Assembly: GCF_905371695.1 (NCBI RefSeq)
Contig: NZ_CAJPMA010000065.1
Span: 1-9,698 of the forward strand
Direction of reading: 5' to 3'
DNA: 9,698 bases
Source: an uncultured Campylobacter sp.
Lineage (GTDB): Bacteria; Campylobacterota; Campylobacteria; Campylobacterales; Campylobacteraceae
Positions 6,233-9,698 of this stretch are shown here, in pieces (within the stretch, counting starts at the first letter, position 1; the number at the start of each line of letters is the position of its first letter). The notes beneath the pieces are model-generated. The model did no database searches. It worked only from the letters and a program-made list of their open reading frames with translations, and was not told the origin of the DNA. The position numbers were made by a program, and so were the translations under genes.

Positions 6233-6661
6233 ATGAAAAAGCTAAATTTTGCGGCTATTTTGCTATGCTTTTTCTCTTTTTATCTGTCCGCCGCCGATAC
6301 GAAGGACTTAAACGTTACAAAGATCGTAGTTTCGGACGAGCTAAGAGCAAAGCACAAAATAAAACCGCACCACGAACATTTGGCGTTTGATTGTCTTGAT
6401 TGCCACGTAAATCAAGGCGACGATCCGTCAAAATTTAAAAGTATAGGCGATAACGGCTGTTTATCCTGTCATAAGAGCAAAAAACTGCTAGCCGAGCGTC
6501 TAAAATTTATGGATACGCTAAAAGCCAATCCTCACAACTCCGTTCACGACGGCCCGACGCTATACTGCGACGAGTGCCACAACGAACATAAACCGTCGGT
6601 AAATATGTGTAGCGAGTGCCATGAGCACGAAGTTCCGCAATGGATGGGGGTAACGCCATGA
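6233..6661 (+). CDS. Periplasmic tetrahaem cytochrome c (FccB-like electron carrier)
   Basis: A 142-residue exported cytochrome c. A Sec signal peptide (MKKLNFAAILLCFFSFYLSA, residues 1-20) is followed by a mature part with four CXXCH haem sites: CLDCH (54-58), CLSCH (76-80), CDECH (112-116) and CSECH (126-130). Extra histidines (41, 46, 47, 49, 101, 105, 119, 132) can serve as distal ligands, as in the small tetrahaem domain of Shewanella flavocytochrome c. Here that domain is a separate protein, and it should pass electrons from the membrane cytochrome encoded next to the flavoprotein encoded before. AAAGGTGA lies 3 bases before ATG 6233. The gap to the flavoprotein gene is 179 bases and holds three inverted repeats. 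Its stop overlaps the next start (ATGA, 6658-6661). Confidence 0.9.
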   Translation: MKKLNFAAILLCFFSFYLSAADTKDLNVTKIVVSDELRAKHKIKPHHEHLAFDCLDCHVNQGDDPSKFKSIGDNGCLSCHKSKKLLAERLKFMDTLKANPHNSVHDGPTLYCDECHNEHKPSVNMCSECHEHEVPQWMGVTP

Positions 6662-7335
6662 AAATTTCAAAGAAAATTTTAGCGCTTATCGTTTTAATAA
6701 GCGGCATCGTAGGATTTTTCGTAGTCCTTCCCGTTCATTACGTCCTTGAAGAGACGAGTACGGATAGGTTTTGCGACGTCTGCCACGAGATGGATCCGAT
6801 GGCGATAGCCTATCAAGACGACATCCACAGCGGCAAGGGCAAAACGGGCGTAAAAGCGAGATGCGTAGACTGCCACTTGCCTCACGACAATCTGGCTAAA
6901 TACGTTTACCAAAAGGCTATGAACGGCCTAATGGAAGGATACGTTCATTTCTTCGGCGAGCCTGAAAAAATAGATTGGAAAGCCAACCTTAAAAACCGCG
7001 AGCATTACGTGTTTGACAACGGCTGCACGAGCTGCCACGCGAACGTAGAAGACAACAAGCTAATGTCAGAGCAAGCTCAAAAAATGCACGCTCATTACGC
7101 TGAGCTAAAAGGCACGAACAAAGAGCTAAAATGCGCTAGCTGCCACGTAGGCGTAGGACATAGCGCCGGATTTAGAAACTACCTTGAATACTGGTCTCCG
7201 ACGTATAAAATTTACGATAAAAAGATGATGGAGAAAAAGATCGAGGTTAAGAAAAACTTCTTCAAAGACGATTATAAACCGAGCAAAGAGGAAGAGGAAT
7301 TTCTAAACGCAAAAAGCGCGGCGGATAAAAAATAA
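6658..7335 (+). CDS. Membrane-anchored tetrahaem quinol dehydrogenase, NapC/NirT (NrfH) family
   Basis: A 225-residue cytochrome that should oxidise menaquinol in the inner membrane and feed electrons to the periplasmic tetrahaem protein. One N-terminal anchor helix (about residues 7-27) is uncleaved. Four haem sites follow: CDVCH (39-43), CVDCH (69-73), CTSCH (123-127) and CASCH (159-163). The first is CDVCHEM, the CXXCHXM signature typical of NrfH/NapC haem 1. The tail (191-225) is highly charged. An in-frame ATG at 6640 exists, but ATG 6658 is preferred: it overlaps the upstream stop, has GGATGGGGG upstream with 7 bases of spacing, and gives the usual short lysine-rich N-terminus. Wolinella FccC is the nearest named relative I know. 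NrfH of a nitrite reductase is excluded by the absence of nrfA. Confidence 0.9.
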   Translation: MKISKKILALIVLISGIVGFFVVLPVHYVLEETSTDRFCDVCHEMDPMAIAYQDDIHSGKGKTGVKARCVDCHLPHDNLAKYVYQKAMNGLMEGYVHFFGEPEKIDWKANLKNREHYVFDNGCTSCHANVEDNKLMSEQAQKMHAHYAELKGTNKELKCASCHVGVGHSAGFRNYLEYWSPTYKIYDKKMMEKKIEVKKNFFKDDYKPSKEEEEFLNAKSAADKK

Positions 7336-7344
7336 AGGCCTTGC

Positions 7345-7995
7345 TTGAAGAAAATTTTGCTGCTTTCAAAGGATTTCGAGCTTAGCGCCTCGCTTAGCGC
7401 GACGCTGTATCGCTTCGGCTTTCGTATAGTTAGATTTGAAAGCGAAGAGGCGGTAATGCGCGACTTTGACGGCGGCAATAGATACGAGCTTTACGTTTTT
7501 GATATGAATGTTAAAGAGCTAAACTTAAAGCTCGTAAAATTTTTTCGCGAAAGCAAAAACATCACCCCGATCTTGCTTATTTTAGACGAGGCCGAGCCTA
7601 GCGCGTTTAAGAAAATTTACTACGCCAAAGTCGATGATTTTATCGTTAGGCCTTTTTCGCCCGACGAGTTTATATTTCGCGTTTTTAAGCTTTGCAAGGT
7701 GCTTTTGGGCTCGAAATTCGAGTTTAAAAACGGACTGGTTTTCGACAAAGATTCGCTTTGCGTTGCAAACGCGGCGGGCGAGAAAATTTATCTAGGCAAA
7801 AAAGAGGGCTTATTTCTTGAAATTTTAGCCAAAAACTCCCCGCACGTCGTTACCTACGACGAACTAGACCATCACATATATAAAGGCGAGAGCGCTTCGC
7901 AAGACCGCTTGCGATCGCTAATTAGAGAAGTTAGGCAAAAAGTAGCTAATTTAGAGATCGTTACCGTTAGAGGTATCGGCTATAAAATAGAGTAG
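7345..7995 (+). CDS. OmpR-family response regulator with degenerate receiver
   Basis: A 216-residue cytoplasmic DNA-binding regulator: receiver-like domain (1-118) and winged-helix output domain (about 123-216, ending DRLRSLIREVRQKV then VRGIGYKIE). Asp53 (YVFDMN) occupies the phosphorylation position. However, the paired N-terminal acidic residues that bind Mg2+ are Ser8 and Lys9, the conserved Thr/Ser is Leu80, and the conserved Lys before PF is Arg102. Normal phosphorylation is therefore doubtful, and a phosphorylation-independent mode, as in the HP1043/HsrA type, is possible. The start is TTG 7345 with AAAGG 5 bases upstream; this gives the standard KKILLL first strand. It follows the membrane cytochrome gene by 9 bases, so it is probably co-transcribed and controls this cluster. 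No histidine kinase gene is in the window. It is convergent with rmuC, 2 bases away. Confidence 0.88.
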   Translation: MKKILLLSKDFELSASLSATLYRFGFRIVRFESEEAVMRDFDGGNRYELYVFDMNVKELNLKLVKFFRESKNITPILLILDEAEPSAFKKIYYAKVDDFIVRPFSPDEFIFRVFKLCKVLLGSKFEFKNGLVFDKDSLCVANAAGEKIYLGKKEGLFLEILAKNSPHVVTYDELDHHIYKGESASQDRLRSLIREVRQKVANLEIVTVRGIGYKIE

Positions 7996-7997
7996 GC

Positions 7998-9542
7998 TTA
8001 CTCGCCGCTATCTTTCGGGTCGCCGCCTTCTAAAATTTCGGGTTCGTAAAAAAGCTGTGCGCTTAAATCCTCTTGCGCTATTTCGCTTAAATTTCTAACT
8101 TCAAATTCCGCGTTTAATTCGCCAAGCGCGATCTCGCCTTGTCTAGCTTGGTTTGATAGCTCGCGAAATTTCCTTACTTTGCCGTAGATGCCTTGCTGTC
8201 CTACGACGTTGGTTACGACTTTATTATAGTGCGTCGCCGCGGTATTTAGCGTGCCGCCTAGAAGGCGTAAATTTTCGGCGATCGTGCAGACGTTATTATA
8301 AATCGCCGTCGCGCTTTTTAGGATCGCCTTGGCCTCGTCGTTTCCGCGCTCTATGCGCCATAGATTAGCCACCGTGCGCAAGATCGGCATTAGCGTCGCG
8401 TGCGAGACGATAACGACGCGCTTATCGTACGCGTAGCTAAACAGCCCGCCGTCCGCGCGCATCGCCTCGATATACGCCGCTTCTATGGGCATAAACATTA
8501 GCACGAAATCGGGGCTTTTAAGCTGCGCCAGCGCTCCGTAGTCCTTCGCGCAAAGTTCGTCTACGTGCGCTTTTACCGATGCGGCGTGCAGTTTTAGCTC
8601 CGCGCGCGCCTCGTCTTCGCGCCCTTCGTTCATCGCGCTAACGGCCCGCTCGTAAGCTACCAGCGAGACTTTGCTATCGATTATTATATGTTTGCCGCCT
8701 GGGACCTTTACGATTACGTCGGGGATTTGGCGTTTGCCCTCGCCGCTTACGAAATTTTCTTGCGTCAGGTAGCTTTCGTTTTTAATAAGCCCCGAGGCTT
8801 GCAAGCTCGCTTCCAGCTGCATTTCACCCCAGCTGCCCGCCAGTTTATTGCCGCCTTTTAGCGCGGATACCAGCTCTTTTGCTTCGCTTGACATCGCAGC
8901 GCCGATATTTAGTACGTTTTTTATCTGCGCTTCTAGGCCGACGCTATTTTTTACCGCTTCGGTATGTACGTCGTTTACGCGTTTTTCAAAGCTCTCTATC
9001 TTTTCTTTTAGCGGTTTTAAGATTAGATCTAGCGAAGCTTGATTATTTTTGGCGAAATTTTGGCTTTTTTCTTCTAAAATTTTACCCGCTAGGCTTTGAA
9101 ATTCCGCGTTCAGCCGCTCTTTAACCTCGATGAAATTCGCCTGCTGCGCTTTGAAGCTCTCCTCTTTTTCCGCGATTTGCGCGCTCGTTTGCGCTAGTTT
9201 TACTTCAAGCGCGTTTTTTTCGCTAACCGCCGCCGCAAGCTCGTTTTTGCCGCTTTCGACCGCCTCTTTTAGGTAAGAAATTTGCGACTGCAACGCGCGA
9301 TTTACTTCTCCTAGCGCGCCCGTATCCTCGCGCAATGAGCTAATTTTAGCTTCTAGCTCGTCCTCGTTTTCGCTCGCCTCTTTTATTCTTTTTTCTAACT
9401 CGTCTGTGATTATTTGCGCGCGTTTTAGCTCGCGAGAAATCTCCGCGGCGTCTTTGCTTTTACCGAAAAACGCAAACGCCAAAATTAGGTTAATTACCGC
9501 TAAAATCCCGATTATTACGTATAAAATTTGCTCTACGTTCAT
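7998..9542 (-). CDS. rmuC: DNA recombination protein RmuC
   Basis: RmuC limits DNA rearrangement at inverted repeats in E. coli and is predicted to have a nuclease-like core. The 514-residue product has one N-terminal membrane helix (5-26), a long coiled coil (about 33-165, Glu/Lys/Ala-rich), and the RmuC domain (about 165-465) with GSWGEMQLE (236-244), PDVIVKVPGGKHIIIDSK (274-291) and HATLMPILRTVANLW (381-395). PD at 274-275 with D289-S-K291 fits a PD-(D/E)XK nuclease layout. The acidic tail is typical. The start at 9542 has AAAGGA 6 bases upstream. Length is normal. It ends 2 bases from the convergent regulator gene, leaving no room for a separate terminator. It shares the high-GC codon style of the respiratory cluster. 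Confidence 0.95.
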   Translation of the reverse strand: MNVEQILYVIIGILAVINLILAFAFFGKSKDAAEISRELKRAQIITDELEKRIKEASENEDELEAKISSLREDTGALGEVNRALQSQISYLKEAVESGKNELAAAVSEKNALEVKLAQTSAQIAEKEESFKAQQANFIEVKERLNAEFQSLAGKILEEKSQNFAKNNQASLDLILKPLKEKIESFEKRVNDVHTEAVKNSVGLEAQIKNVLNIGAAMSSEAKELVSALKGGNKLAGSWGEMQLEASLQASGLIKNESYLTQENFVSGEGKRQIPDVIVKVPGGKHIIIDSKVSLVAYERAVSAMNEGREDEARAELKLHAASVKAHVDELCAKDYGALAQLKSPDFVLMFMPIEAAYIEAMRADGGLFSYAYDKRVVIVSHATLMPILRTVANLWRIERGNDEAKAILKSATAIYNNVCTIAENLRLLGGTLNTAATHYNKVVTNVVGQQGIYGKVRKFRELSNQARQGEIALGELNAEFEVRNLSEIAQEDLSAQLFYEPEILEGGDPKDSGE

Positions 9543-9563
9543 AAATTTCCTTTTTTAGGGCGG

Positions 9564-9569
9564 ATTTTA
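9564..9569 (-). promoter_or_regulatory. Possible -10 box of rmuC
   Basis: On the minus strand TAAAAT preceded by AAATTTCGC lies 22 bases before the rmuC start, which predicts a transcription start near 9557 and a leader of about 14 bases that includes the AAAGGA ribosome site. No -35 is evident. Confidence 0.4.
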
Positions 9570-9689
9570 GCGAAATTTGGTTGAAATTCGCGCTGAAATT
9601 TTTGACGGATACGGGGCGAATAGTTCATCGACGGAAGAAATTTTAAGATCTTTTAAAAGCGAGTGCTAGACGTTACGCGATAAAAAGGT

Positions 9690-9696
9690 AAAGGAG
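9690..9696 (+). promoter_or_regulatory. Ribosome binding site of a gene starting just past the right edge
   Basis: AAAGGAG ends 2 bases before the window edge with no start codon yet reached. It matches the strongest ribosome site in the window (before the flavoprotein gene), so a plus-strand gene divergent from rmuC probably begins within about 10 bases outside. The rest of 9543-9689 holds no supported gene. Confidence 0.45.
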
Positions 9697-9698
9697 CT

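Noticed and set aside
8153..9124. Plus-strand frames of 64-81 codons opposite rmuC
   Set aside because: All are antisense shadows of conserved RmuC domain or coiled-coil sequence; compositions are Arg/Ser-rich and not protein-like.
9577..9669. 30-codon plus-strand frame from TTG 9577, protein-like ending EEILRSFKSEC
   Set aside because: It has no ribosome site, a rare start and very short length, and it overlaps the rmuC promoter region; it could be a remnant but cannot be supported.

Overview
The window reads as chromosomal DNA from an epsilonproteobacterium, most probably a Campylobacter of the oral, hydrogen/formate-using type (C. concisus, C. curvus, C. rectus and C. showae are the closest in style). 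The case rests on recurrent AAATTT/AAAATTT words inside genes, T-rich stretches before TATAAT-like -10 boxes instead of clear -35 boxes, AAAGGA ribosome binding sites, two TTG starts, and a periplasmic multihaem respiratory gene set resembling Wolinella fccABC. The species was not determined.

Left half (1-4216): the 5' end of a secreted protein gene runs off the left edge on the minus strand. Divergent from it is a tight pair, a NimA-like FMN-binding split-barrel protein followed 2 bases later by rarA (AAA+ recombination/replication ATPase). Next come a small orphan ORF (2037-2366) that may be a decayed gene, a 266-base stretch with no gene but a promoter at its end, an AGCS-family sodium:alanine/glycine symporter, and a tRNA-Val(GAC) on the minus strand.

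Right half (4217-9698): an AT-rich promoter region with three near-identical 9-base units leads into the main item, a four-gene periplasmic respiratory cluster. It encodes a Tat-exported FAD flavoprotein of the fumarate reductase/flavocytochrome c type, a tetrahaem periplasmic cytochrome c, a membrane-anchored NrfH/NapC-type tetrahaem quinol dehydrogenase, and an OmpR-type response regulator. The likely electron path is menaquinol to the NrfH-type cytochrome, to the tetrahaem cytochrome, to the flavoprotein, to an unsaturated organic acid in the periplasm. The flavoprotein keeps the family's catalytic arginine but appears to lack a substrate-binding histidine and the Glu/Arg proton relay of true fumarate reductases, so its substrate is probably not fumarate. 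The regulator has a degenerate receiver and no neighbouring kinase. A long hairpin and two further inverted repeats lie between the flavoprotein and the first cytochrome gene.

Convergent with the regulator, 2 bases away, is rmuC on the minus strand. The last 156 bases hold its promoter and, at the edge, a strong ribosome binding site for a plus-strand gene starting just outside. Base composition changes near the tRNA: genes on the right are richer in G+C and in CG-containing codons than those on the left.
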